A stretch of DNA of 64,000 nt from Nitrospirillum viridazoti (GTDB lineage Bacteria; Pseudomonadota; Alphaproteobacteria; Azospirillales; Azospirillaceae), in the NCBI RefSeq assembly GCF_007827975.1, contig NZ_VITT01000008.1; one strand, 5' to 3'. The position numbers and the translations under genes were made by a program. The notes under the pieces were generated by a model that saw only the letters and a list, made by a program, of their open reading frames with translations, made no database searches and had not been told where the DNA came from. Positions 28,583-36,909 of the stretch are shown one piece after another (positions within the stretch are counted from its first letter, which is position 1; every line of letters begins with the position of its first letter).

Positions 28583-29812
28583 TCAGTCTTCCGGTTGGCT
28601 GTGTCCGACGTGGGAGGCTGCGGTGGGCTGGGTCGTGATGAGCGAACGGGATGTTCGTCGGGTTGAGGTGCTGTCGGATGTTGTGGGCGGCCGGCTGACG
28701 GCGTCGTCCGGATCAGGCTCGGTATGACGGCAGCGCTCCGCCTGGGGCAGCGTCGCCTGTCCCAGGTCCCAGGGTGTGGCCGTCGCGTCCAGAGGGGGCC
28801 GCCGGTCGGGCGGCAGCGTGGTGGTCAAGGCGAAGTTCGGGTTCTGGGGCGCCGTGGGCCAGTCGGCGCGGATCAGGTCGTAGGCGGCGGCCTTTTCCTG
28901 GCCGGGTTCCGTCACCACGTCGGGCCGCACCCCCACCCCTTCCCAGCCGTCGCCGCCATCCGGCGCCCGCAGCAGCTTGGTGGGCAGGAACAGCGACAGG
29001 CCGCCCGGAAGATCCTCCAGGTGGCCCGCGATGCCCGCACCCGCCGTCGTCTGGCCCACGATGGTAGCCCGGCCGGCCCGCTGCAGGCCGAAGCCGAAGC
29101 CCTCCGCCGCCGAACCGGTGTGGGCGTCGACCAGGATGTAGAGCTTGGCGTCGGCCAGGCGGCGGCCGGGGACATAGCCGTAGGTCCACTCCTGTTCCTC
29201 ACGGGCCGGGTCGCGGTGCACACCCCGGACCAACAGGCGCTCCTGCCCCACGGGGAAGAAGTATGTCGCCAGGAACACCCCGATTTCGCCATTGCCACCG
29301 CCGTTCCCGCGCACGTTGATGATCACGTAGTGCGACCGGGCGGCCAGGGTCATGGCGGCGGCGGCACTGGCGAAGCCGGCCTCATTGGCGGTCCATGGCC
29401 CCGGGGAGCGGATGATCGTGACCGGCAGGTCGGGATCGACGGTGACGGCGGCGATGCCGTGATAGGGGCCGGCCACCTCCTCCGGGCCCAGACCGTCGCC
29501 GGGCGCGGCGTCGCACCGTACGCTCAGGTGCAGGTCGGCATGTTCGGCCCGCAAATCCTCGGTCAGCCTGCTGGCGAGGGGGCACGGCGCCTGCCCGTCA
29601 TAGCGCCCGGCCTTCAGCCCACGCGCCAGCACCTTCCCGTACCGCGCAGAAATATCAGGCAAAGGATAGTGGTCGCGCAGCAGGCGGCTGATGGTCGCCA
29701 CCGCATCCGCCACCTGCCCATGATCAAGCGGCACCGGCCCGGCCTCGGCGGCCCCAACCGCCGTGTTGATCAGCAGGCAGGCACCGGCAAGAAACGTCAG
29801 GGCGCGTGACAT
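28583..29812 (-). CDS. S41-family (tail-specific protease-like) peptidase
   Basis: A 409-residue exported protein: signal peptide about 1-21, helical N-terminal region, then a ClpP-like S41 catalytic fold. The GNGGGNGE loop and the nucleophile motif TGSAAEGF are present; a lysine equivalent to the Ser/Lys dyad is not obvious. No PDZ domain is seen, as in the smaller bacterial S41 group. The last 45 residues are low-complexity (Ser, Thr, Arg rich), and the corresponding DNA lacks the codon bias of the rest. This may be readthrough after loss of the original stop. ATG at 29812 starts the signal peptide. Confidence 0.82.
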   Translation of the reverse strand: MSRALTFLAGACLLINTAVGAAEAGPVPLDHGQVADAVATISRLLRDHYPLPDISARYGKVLARGLKAGRYDGQAPCPLASRLTEDLRAEHADLHLSVRCDAAPGDGLGPEEVAGPYHGIAAVTVDPDLPVTIIRSPGPWTANEAGFASAAAAMTLAARSHYVIINVRGNGGGNGEIGVFLATYFFPVGQERLLVRGVHRDPAREEQEWTYGYVPGRRLADAKLYILVDAHTGSAAEGFGFGLQRAGRATIVGQTTAGAGIAGHLEDLPGGLSLFLPTKLLRAPDGGDGWEGVGVRPDVVTEPGQEKAAAYDLIRADWPTAPQNPNFALTTTLPPDRRPPLDATATPWDLGQATLPQAERCRHTEPDPDDAVSRPPTTSDSTSTRRTSRSLITTQPTAASHVGHSQPED

Positions 29813-29910
29813 GGGGCGACAGGCGATCCAGGTGAGGAAACGCCCCCATCCTATTGATGGCTCAAGATTCGTCATCCCTTATGCGGGCGGTGGCGAATTT
29901 GTCGCACATC

Positions 29911-30396
29911 TCAGTTAAGAAGATAGATCCCGGCGTTCAGTGCCGAGGCGAAGGCGACCCAGGCGGCATAGGGCAGGAACAGCAGGGCGGCGATCCGGTC
30001 GTTGCGCCAGGCCGTGGCGATGAAGGCGAGAATGGTGATCAGCAGCAACAGAATGACGGCCAGCGCCAGGCCCGTCAGGTGGGCGGCAAAGAAGATGGGC
30101 GACCAGCAGAAGTTCAGCAGCATCTGAATCCACCACAGCCGCATGGGCCGGCTGTCCCTATCCCGCCGCCATACCAGCCAACCGGCGATGGCCACCAGTA
30201 CGTAGAGGATGGTCCAGGCGGGGGCGAATACCCAATTGGGCGGCGTAAATCCAGGTTTGGCCAGGCGCAGGTACCACAGGCCGGGCACGGTCAGGTAGCC
30301 GATGGCAAGGCCTATGCCCAGGACCAGGACGACGAAGAGGATGAGGGCCCGGGAAACCGACGAAGGCGCGGGCGGTTCATCCTCATGGGTCGTCAT
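29911..30396 (-). CDS. tspO: TspO/MBR-family membrane protein
   Basis: A 161-residue, five-helix protein. The TspO signatures KPGFTPPNWVFAPAW and LNFCWSPIFF are present, and length matches the family. TspO proteins bind porphyrins and in alphaproteobacteria affect tetrapyrrole and photosynthesis gene regulation or stress responses. It stands alone between the S41 peptidase and a metalloprotease, all on the minus strand but with gaps near 100 bp, so an operon is uncertain. ATG at 30396 was preferred to an upstream in-frame start because it opens the usual short polar N-terminus. Confidence 0.92.
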   Translation of the reverse strand: MTTHEDEPPAPSSVSRALILFVVLVLGIGLAIGYLTVPGLWYLRLAKPGFTPPNWVFAPAWTILYVLVAIAGWLVWRRDRDSRPMRLWWIQMLLNFCWSPIFFAAHLTGLALAVILLLLITILAFIATAWRNDRIAALLFLPYAAWVAFASALNAGIYLLN

Positions 30397-30492
30397 GGGC
30401 GCGTTCCTTGAACGGTGTCTACCAAAGCATTGGTACACAATAACTTCGCGACTGTCGCGCCCGTTCCATGCGCCCCGTTCGGTGCCTGGTGG

Positions 30493-31548
30493 TCAGGCGC
30501 CTTGCAGCCGTTTCAGCAAATCCGGCGACCAGGTGGCCAGCCGCGCGCCGTGCGCGTTGGCCTCCTGTGCCACCTGGTTGTAGAGTTCCAGCAGCTTGCG
30601 CGGGTCGAGCAGGCAATCGTTGAAGGCCGCGCGGCCGAAACGCTTTTCCACCAGCACGGCCATCTCATAGCCCACGGTGTACCAGGCGCCCTGGGCATCG
30701 CCCCAGAAGGGGGCCGCGCGTTTCATGATGTCCGCATCCTGGATCAGCTTGTCGTCCAGGATGTCCAGCAGCAGTTGCTGGATGGCGTCGAGGTCGGTGG
30801 CGAAGCGCTGCATGTCACCGTCCCAGCGGGCGCGGACGGGGGCGTCGTCTTCCCAGTGGGGATGCCGGTCGGCGCCGGCGGCGGCCAGCATGGCCTCCCC
30901 CTCCCCAAAGGCGCTGAGCCAGTTCACGGCGCGCTTCACATTGGCGGGCAGCCCCGCCTGCAGTTCCTCCTGCCGGCCCCCCAGGCTTTCCAGGCCGATG
31001 TGGTGGCATTCATGGGCCACCGTGTTCTCGAACTGGTCCCGCGACTGATGGTTGACGGCCAGGAAGATGGCCGGGCCACCGCCATCATCCGCCGCCGTGG
31101 CGGGCTTTTTCCACACGAAGCTGTTGCGCTGCGGCTTGATTTCCGGGAACACCTGGGCGTGGATGCTGGCGCCCGGCGGCAACCACGCCAGGACCCCGGC
31201 GCCCAGCCGGGCCATGTCCGCCTGTTTCATGGCGGCCAGGGTCGATGCCCAATCCGACCGCTGCGCCGCCGCTTCCGCCGACAACAGGAAGCGCTGGAAG
31301 TCCTCGTCGGAAAGGGGGCGTCCCATCGCCGCCTCCCGGGCCTTCAGCCACTGATAGGGCCGTGTCGCGAACAGGCGGTTCCAATCCGCCGTCGTGACCG
31401 GCTCATGCGCCGCGCTTTTGTCCAGGATGCGCAGGGCTTCGTCCGCCTCCGACGTGTCGAGCGCCAGCGACACCGGCCCCTGGGCCATGGCCGTGCCCGC
31501 CAGGAAAAGCCACGCCCCGACGGCGGCGGAATACATCGATCCGTTCAT
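30493..31548 (-). CDS. Secreted HExxH putative zinc metallopeptidase (DUF5700-like)
   Basis: A 351-residue protein with a signal peptide (about 1-22, ending AMAQ). The active-site motif HECHH occurs near residue 180 (ENTVAHECHHIGLES), followed by a glutamate-rich helix (FGEGEAML) that could give the third zinc ligand, the pattern of gluzincin-type DUF2268/DUF5700 peptidases. Substrate unknown. The start at 31548 opens the signal peptide; upstream sequence overlaps the divergently oriented eutB leader and is not coding. Convergent or divergent control with eutBC cannot be told. Confidence 0.78.
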   Translation of the reverse strand: MNGSMYSAAVGAWLFLAGTAMAQGPVSLALDTSEADEALRILDKSAAHEPVTTADWNRLFATRPYQWLKAREAAMGRPLSDEDFQRFLLSAEAAAQRSDWASTLAAMKQADMARLGAGVLAWLPPGASIHAQVFPEIKPQRNSFVWKKPATAADDGGGPAIFLAVNHQSRDQFENTVAHECHHIGLESLGGRQEELQAGLPANVKRAVNWLSAFGEGEAMLAAAGADRHPHWEDDAPVRARWDGDMQRFATDLDAIQQLLLDILDDKLIQDADIMKRAAPFWGDAQGAWYTVGYEMAVLVEKRFGRAAFNDCLLDPRKLLELYNQVAQEANAHGARLATWSPDLLKRLQGA

Positions 31549-31717
31549 GCCCCTACCCCCCTCCAGTCCATGGCCCAAAATACCAGGACGTGGGCCGGCG
31601 CCCCAGGCCGCTTGCCGGTGCCCGGTTGGGGCCACTCGTCGCGCGGCCACCTTCTCCACGCCGGCATTCGATGTCATGATCGGCCCCGCCGTGAATCCTG
31701 TGAGGGGAGATGTGGGC

Positions 31718-33106
31718 TTGGTTGGACGCGCGCCGTACCGCATCGCCTTGGGCGCCCGAACCTGGACCTTCACCGATCTCAAGGATCTGATGGCCAAGGC
31801 GACGCCCCCCCGATCGGGCGACCGGCTGGCCGGCATCGCCGCCCAGTCGGCCGAGGAAAACGTGGCCGCCAAGATGTGCCTGGCCGACCTGCCGCTTAAG
31901 ACCTTCCTGACCGAGGCGCTGGTGCCCTATGAGGAGGATGAGGTCACCCGCCTGATCCTGGACCGGCACGACGCGGCCGCCTTCGCCCCGGTGTCGCACC
32001 TGACGGTCGGCGGCTTCCGCGACTACCTGCTGTCGGACCAGGCGACGACGGACGCGCTGGCCGTGCTCGCCCCCGGCCTGACGCCGGAGATGGCGGCGGC
32101 CGTGTCCAAGATCATGCGCAACCAGGATCTGATCCTGGCGGCGCGGAAGTGCAGTGTCGTCACACGCTTCCGCAACACCATCGGCCTGCCCGGCACGCTG
32201 GCTGTGCGGCTGCAGCCCAACCACCCGGCGGACGACCCCGCCGGCGTGGCGGCCAGCATCCTGGACGGGCTGCTCTACGGCTGCGGCGACGCCGTGATCG
32301 GCCTGAACCCGGTATCGGACAGCCTGTCGGTACTGGCCGACCTGGCCTGCCTGATCGACGGCGTCATTCAGCGTTTCGCCATCCCCACCCAGGCCTGCAT
32401 CCTGACCCATGTCACCACCAGCATCGAGTTGATGAACCGGGGCGTGCCGCTGGATCTGGTGTTCCAGTCGGTGGCGGGTACCCAGGCGGCCAACCAGGGC
32501 TTCGGCGTCAACCTGGCCCTGCTGCGTGAGGGCATGGAGGCGGCCCAGGCGCTGAAGCGCGGCACCGTGGGCGACAACGCCCTATATTTCGAGACCGGCC
32601 AGGGCAGCGCCCTGTCCGCCGGCGCGCACCATGGCGTGGACCAGCAGACGCTGGAGGCGCGGGCCTACGCCGTGGCGCGGGAGTTCCGTCCCCTGCTGGT
32701 CAACACGGTGGTGGGCTTCATCGGGCCGGAATACCTCTATGACGGCAAGCAGATCATCCGCGCCGGGCTGGAGGACCATTTCTGCGGCAAGCTGCTGGGC
32801 CTGCCGCTGGGCTGCGACGTCTGCTACACCAACCATGCCGAGGCCGACCAGGATGACATGGACACGCTGCTGACCCTGCTGGCCACGGCCGGCGTGTCCT
32901 ACGTCATGGGCGTGCCGGGGGCGGACGACGTCATGCTGAACTACCAGTCGACCTCCTTCCACGACGCCCTTTATGTCCGCCGCCTGCTGGGCCTGAAGCG
33001 CGCGCCGGAGTTCGAAGCCTGGCTGGCCGCCATGGGCATCACCGGCGCCGATGGCCGGCCCCTGCCCCAGCCGCCCAGCCAGCCCTTGCTGCGGGGGTGG
33101 CGCTGA
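31718..33106 (+). CDS. eutB: Ethanolamine ammonia-lyase large subunit EutB
   Basis: A 462-residue adenosylcobalamin-dependent lyase subunit that converts ethanolamine to acetaldehyde and ammonia. The family landmarks RSGDRLAGIAAQS, GLNPVSDS, QTALYFETGQGS-type (here DNALYFETGQGS) and GCDVCYTNHAEADQDD are present in order. I placed the start at TTG 31718, which has AGGGGAGA eight nt upstream and gives the usual N-terminus (then YRIALGARTWTF). GTG 31712 and ATG 31676 are alternatives. It overlaps eutC by one base (TGATG). No eutA reactivase, permease, aldehyde dehydrogenase or microcompartment shell gene is present in the window. Confidence 0.95.
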   Translation: MVGRAPYRIALGARTWTFTDLKDLMAKATPPRSGDRLAGIAAQSAEENVAAKMCLADLPLKTFLTEALVPYEEDEVTRLILDRHDAAAFAPVSHLTVGGFRDYLLSDQATTDALAVLAPGLTPEMAAAVSKIMRNQDLILAARKCSVVTRFRNTIGLPGTLAVRLQPNHPADDPAGVAASILDGLLYGCGDAVIGLNPVSDSLSVLADLACLIDGVIQRFAIPTQACILTHVTTSIELMNRGVPLDLVFQSVAGTQAANQGFGVNLALLREGMEAAQALKRGTVGDNALYFETGQGSALSAGAHHGVDQQTLEARAYAVAREFRPLLVNTVVGFIGPEYLYDGKQIIRAGLEDHFCGKLLGLPLGCDVCYTNHAEADQDDMDTLLTLLATAGVSYVMGVPGADDVMLNYQSTSFHDALYVRRLLGLKRAPEFEAWLAAMGITGADGRPLPQPPSQPLLRGWR

Positions 33107-33891
33107 TGGACAAGCCGACGGTCACGCCCGACGCCTGGGCGCACCTGGCCGCCGCCACGCCGGCGCGCATCGCCCTGGGCCGCGCGGGCGACAGCCTGCC
33201 GACGGCGGAGGTGCTGCGCTTCGCCCTGGCCCACGCCCAGGCGCGCGACGCCGTACACACCCCGTTCGACGCCGCCGGCCTGGTGGAGCAACTGGCGGCC
33301 ATGGATCTGGCGCCGGTGGCGGTGCACAGCGCCGCACCCGACCGCGCCACCTACCTCAACCGGCCGGACCTGGGCCGCCTGCTGGATCCGGCGGGTCGGC
33401 AGGCGCTGACGGCCTTGCCCCTGACCAGTCCGGACTTGGCCATCATCATCGCCGACGGCCTGTCGGCGACGGCGGTGCACCGCCAGGCCCTGCCCCTGCT
33501 GACCGCCTTCCTTCCCTGGGTCCGGCAGGAGGGCTGGCGCCTGGCGCCGGTGGTGGTGGCGTCCCAGGCGCGGGTGGCCTTGGGCGACGCGGTGGGCCAA
33601 GCGCTGGGCGCCTGTGCCGTGGCGGTGCTGATCGGGGAGAGGCCTGGCCTGTCCGCCCCCGACAGCCTGGGCGTCTATCTCACCCTGAACCCCGCGCCCG
33701 GCCGCCGGGATGCCGAACGCAACTGCCTGTCCAATATTCGCGACGGCGGCCTGTCCCACGACCTGGCGGCCTTCAAGCTGGCCTGGCTGCTGCGCGAGGC
33801 GTTGCGCCGCCAGGTGACGGGTGTGGCCCTGAAGGATGACAGCGACCGCTTGCTGGTCGACGGCCACGCCCCCATGTTGCTGGCGGACTGA
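33106..33891 (+). CDS. eutC: Ethanolamine ammonia-lyase small subunit EutC
   Basis: A 261-residue small subunit that completes the B12-binding site of EutBC. Recognisable segments are the LRFALAHAQARDAV region, VHSAAPDRATYLNRPDLGR (in part), IIIADGLSATA and GERPGLSAPDSLGVYLT. Start ATG 33106 overlaps the eutB stop, so the two are translated together, as in all eutBC pairs. Without a nearby shell operon the enzyme probably works free in the cytoplasm to use ethanolamine as nitrogen source. Confidence 0.95.
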   Translation: MDKPTVTPDAWAHLAAATPARIALGRAGDSLPTAEVLRFALAHAQARDAVHTPFDAAGLVEQLAAMDLAPVAVHSAAPDRATYLNRPDLGRLLDPAGRQALTALPLTSPDLAIIIADGLSATAVHRQALPLLTAFLPWVRQEGWRLAPVVVASQARVALGDAVGQALGACAVAVLIGERPGLSAPDSLGVYLTLNPAPGRRDAERNCLSNIRDGGLSHDLAAFKLAWLLREALRRQVTGVALKDDSDRLLVDGHAPMLLAD

Positions 33892-33905
33892 GGGAGAGAA
33901 CGGCC

Positions 33906-34781
33906 GTGCTGCGGACAGGTTTGGTGGCGTTGTCGATGATGGCGCTTGCGTCAGGGGCCCAGGCGGAAGCCGGCCGCATCGAGGAACGGACCCTGCCCTA
34001 TGCGCCGCTGCCGGCCGACCTCAAGGCGGTGGATGAGGTCATCAAGGCGCCGCTCAGCGACGACTTCGTGGCCAGGACCTACACCGCCCCCGACGGCCGC
34101 ACCGTGCCCTATCGCCTGCTGGCCCCGGCCACGGTGGCGGCTCAGCCCATGGCGGCCAAGCTGCCCCTGGTGGTGGTCCTGCACGGCTCCGGCACCATCG
34201 GACAGGACAATGCCGGGCAGATGACCGGCTTCGCCAAGGCCTGGGCCTTGCCCGACCTGCGCCGCCGCTTCCCCGCTTATGTGGTGGTGCCGCAGGTGGA
34301 CGCGCGCAGCGCCGACTACGCCCCCGGCGGCGACGGCCTGTTGGCATCCCGCCCCGGCGCCTCCCTGTCCGCGGTGCTGGCTTTGGTGGACGACCTGGCG
34401 GGCCGTCTGCCGGTCGACCCGGCGCGGATCTATGTCGTCGGTTTCTCCATGGGGGCGTCGGCGGCGCTGGACGCGCTGGTGGCCAAGCCCGGGCGCTTCG
34501 CCGCGGCGGTCGCCTTCTCGTCCGTGCCGCCGGACCGGGCCCAGGCCGCCGGGGTGGCGACCGTGCCCACCCTGCAGGTGCATGGCGACCAGGACACCGA
34601 GAACCCTTACGCCCCCGACCATGCCTGGGCGGAGGCGGTGGCCGCGGCCGGCGGTGCGCCCGTCTTCGTGCGGTATCAGGGGATGGAGCACCGGGTGCCG
34701 CCAGACATGATTCTGGCGCCCGGCTGGCGGGAGTGGCTGTTCGCCCAGCGGCTCACGCCGGCCGTGCCGCCCCGTCCTTGA
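33906..34781 (+). CDS. Exported alpha/beta hydrolase (PHB depolymerase/prolyl oligopeptidase-like)
   Basis: A 291-residue hydrolase with a signal peptide (about 1-20) and a carboxylesterase-like alpha/beta fold. Motifs: oxyanion region VVVLHGSG, nucleophile GFSMGAS, the acid in GDQDTENP and His in GMEHRVPP. A GTG start at 33906 has GAGGGAGAG upstream and begins the signal peptide. It follows eutC by 14 bp and is probably co-transcribed, which could mean it releases ethanolamine-containing or ester substrates in the periplasm; that link is speculative. The 3' end overlaps the convergent TetR gene by 29 bp. Confidence 0.85.
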   Translation: MLRTGLVALSMMALASGAQAEAGRIEERTLPYAPLPADLKAVDEVIKAPLSDDFVARTYTAPDGRTVPYRLLAPATVAAQPMAAKLPLVVVLHGSGTIGQDNAGQMTGFAKAWALPDLRRRFPAYVVVPQVDARSADYAPGGDGLLASRPGASLSAVLALVDDLAGRLPVDPARIYVVGFSMGASAALDALVAKPGRFAAAVAFSSVPPDRAQAAGVATVPTLQVHGDQDTENPYAPDHAWAEAVAAAGGAPVFVRYQGMEHRVPPDMILAPGWREWLFAQRLTPAVPPRP

Positions 34782-35400
34782 CGGGCCGGCCGTAGCGGGC
34801 CAGCAGGGTCCGCACCGCCTCGTCAATCACCCGGCCCACTTCGGCATCGTCCACCACCTGGTCCGCGGCCAGGAAGGTGGGCCAGAAGATCAAATCGTTG
34901 ATCATGCCCAGGAACTGGCGCGCCGCCAGGGGCACGTCATGGATGTCCATGGTGCCGGCCGCGATCTCGGACCGCAGGTAGGCATGCAGGCGGTTGAGGT
35001 AGGGTGCCTTGCCCCGCAGGAACAGCGCCTGGCCAAGCTCCGGGAAACGCGGCGCCTCCGCGATGATGACGCGGAACAGGGGGCCGGTATCGGGCTGGCG
35101 CAGCTTGCCGGCATAATCGTGGCCGATGGCGGTCAGCCCGGCGGTGGGGTTGCCGGCCGGCGGCAGCGGGCGCTGCAACTCCGGATCCACCTCCCACAGC
35201 TCTTCCATGATGCCTTCGAACAAGGCGGCCTTGGTGGGGAAGTGCTTGAACAGGGTTCCGGTGGAGATCCCGGCCTCCCTCGCCACATGGGCCAGGGTGG
35301 TGCGGTCGTAGCCGTGGGACAGGAAGGCCCGGCCGGCGGCGGCCAGGGCCGCGGCGCGCTTTTCGGACTTCACACGTTCCCGGTACTTTTCCACAGCCAT
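34753..35400 (-). CDS. TetR-family transcriptional regulator
   Basis: A 215-residue repressor. The N-terminal helix-turn-helix (TLAHVAREAGISTGTLFKHF) is typical. The C-terminal domain resembles TetR_C_7-type ligand pockets, with tryptophan and phenylalanine-rich end (NDLIFWPTF). ATG 35400 is preferred to GTG 35409 because GGGGA lies 10 nt before it. A 39-bp interrupted palindrome lies just upstream and is its probable operator. It is downstream of the SsuD-like gene on the same strand. Confidence 0.9.
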   Translation of the reverse strand: MAVEKYRERVKSEKRAAALAAAGRAFLSHGYDRTTLAHVAREAGISTGTLFKHFPTKAALFEGIMEELWEVDPELQRPLPPAGNPTAGLTAIGHDYAGKLRQPDTGPLFRVIIAEAPRFPELGQALFLRGKAPYLNRLHAYLRSEIAAGTMDIHDVPLAARQFLGMINDLIFWPTFLAADQVVDDAEVGRVIDEAVRTLLARYGRPVKDGAARPA

Positions 35401-35419
35401 GGCCGACACATCCCCAATT

Positions 35420-35458
35420 CCAGCCGCAAGCCGCCTGTATACCGGCGGTTGCGGCTGG
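35420..35458. promoter_or_regulatory. 39-bp inverted repeat upstream of tetR, probable autoregulatory operator
   Basis: The core CCGCCTGTATACCGGCGG (35431-35448) matches its own reverse complement at 16 of 18 positions. It is flanked by perfect 10-bp arms CCAGCCGCAA (35420-35429) and TTGCGGCTGG (35449-35458). It lies 20 bp from the tetR start, and its size and symmetry fit a TetR dimer pair. A role as hairpin after the SsuD-like gene is possible but no T-tract follows. Confidence 0.65.
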
Positions 35459-35495
35459 GGTTAAGGAAACAGATGTTCCCCTTCAAAGAATGCTT

Positions 35496-36596
35496 TTAAA
35501 GGGGGCCATGGTTCAAATGTGGCAGGACATGGCGGGCGAACAGGTCGCATTCCCGCGCATGGGGATAGCCTGACAGGATGAAGGCCTCGATCCCCGCCGC
35601 CTGATAGGCCCGCAGCTTGGCCAGCACCTGGTCCGGATCGCCGACGATGGCGGCCCCACAGCCGGAGCGGGCGCGGCCGATGCCGGTCCACAGGTTTTCC
35701 TCGACATAGCCGTCGGTGTCCGAGGCTTCGCGCAGGCCCGCCTGGCGGCTGACGCCCAGCGAGGCGCTGTCCAGCGACTGCTTGCGGATGCGTTCCCCCT
35801 CCGCCGCGTCCAGGTGGGATAGCAGGCGGTCGGCCGCCGCCCGCGCCGCCGCCTCCGTCTCGCGCACCACCACGTGGACGCGGTAGCCAAAGCGCAGCGT
35901 GCGGCCGTGGCGTGCGGCGCGGACCGACAGGTCGTCGACGATGGCCTTTACCTCGCCCAGGCGGTCCGGCCACATCAGGTAAACGTCCGCCCCCTTGGCC
36001 GCAGCCTCGCGCGCGTCATCCGACAGGCCGCCGAAGTAGAACAGCGGCGCCTTCCCGCTGACGGGCCGTACGCGCGGCGGCTCGACCGCGACCTGATAGA
36101 ACTCGCCCTTGAAGTCCACCGCCTCTCCATTCAACAGGCTGCGCAGCAGGGCCATCAGTTCCGTCGTGCGGGTGTAGCGGGCAGCGCTGGGCAGCGTCTC
36201 GCCCGGCATGTCGCTGGAAATGATGTTGATGCTGAGCCGCCCCTGCAGCATCTGGTCCAGCGTCGCCAATTGGCGCGCCAGCTGCGGCGGCCACATCTCA
36301 CCACAGCGGATAGCCACCAGCAGCTTCAGCCGGCGCAACATCGGCGCCATGGCGGCGGCGAAGGCGGTGGTGTCGATGCCCAGGCTATAGCCGGAGGGTA
36401 GAAGGATGTTATCGTACCCGCCCTTCTCCGCCGTCAGCACGATGTTCCGACAGTGCTCGAAACTGGACAGCAGGGCCGGATCACGCACCCCCAGGAATTC
36501 GTAGTCGTCGTCGCAGAGGGCGGAAAACCAGCTCACCTCACAATGGGGGGCGGCCGATAACGACGTCTGGGAGGACGGGGATGTGGTGTTCGACAT
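35496..36596 (-). CDS. FMNH2-dependent alkanesulfonate monooxygenase-like (LLM family, SsuD)
   Basis: A 366-residue bacterial luciferase-like monooxygenase. The FMN/sulfonate-binding segments EVSWFSALCDD, AIRCGEMWPPQLARQ, INIISSDMPGE, YTRTTELM and FYFGGLSDDA follow the SsuD order, and length agrees. SsuD desulfonates alkanesulfonates using FMNH2 from an NAD(P)H:FMN reductase; no ssuE lies next to it. It is divergent from a TonB receptor-MFS-cyclase set and upstream of a TetR gene, so it may belong to an organosulfur or other catabolic island. Regulation by the adjacent TetR is possible. Confidence 0.88.
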   Translation of the reverse strand: MSNTTSPSSQTSLSAAPHCEVSWFSALCDDDYEFLGVRDPALLSSFEHCRNIVLTAEKGGYDNILLPSGYSLGIDTTAFAAAMAPMLRRLKLLVAIRCGEMWPPQLARQLATLDQMLQGRLSINIISSDMPGETLPSAARYTRTTELMALLRSLLNGEAVDFKGEFYQVAVEPPRVRPVSGKAPLFYFGGLSDDAREAAAKGADVYLMWPDRLGEVKAIVDDLSVRAARHGRTLRFGYRVHVVVRETEAAARAAADRLLSHLDAAEGERIRKQSLDSASLGVSRQAGLREASDTDGYVEENLWTGIGRARSGCGAAIVGDPDQVLAKLRAYQAAGIEAFILSGYPHARECDLFARHVLPHLNHGPL

Positions 36597-36909
36597 GGGG
36601 GCTCAGGCCTTTCCATCTGGCTGGCATGCCTGGGGACCAGAATGGTTAAGCCCCTGAACATGAAGCGGAATTCGTGACACGAGGCGAGGTCCGGCAAGGC
36701 CCCTGCCCAGGCCCGCACACTCTCCACCCCACCGGTTTCCATTTCAACTGATTTTTTGTGGGGAATGTCCGTCACACATACGGCAATTGTCCGAATTAGC
36801 AGTGAAGTTCGTTGACCGCGTTAATTTGTATGCTGAATATGTCCGTGAATTATCTTCAATAAACACATTATCTGATGTGAATTAATGCAGCAGAAGGGGA
36901 GTTCGAGGG
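36597..36909. other. Divergent intergenic region between the LLM monooxygenase and a TonB receptor
   Basis: This 313-bp gap contains no plausible gene. The half next to the TonB receptor (about 36770-36890) is distinctly AT-rich compared with the surroundings and contains TTGACC at 36812 with an AT-rich stretch (GAATAT at 36835) 17 bp on, a possible sigma70 promoter. Promoters for both divergent genes should lie here. No inverted repeat stood out. Confidence 0.4.
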
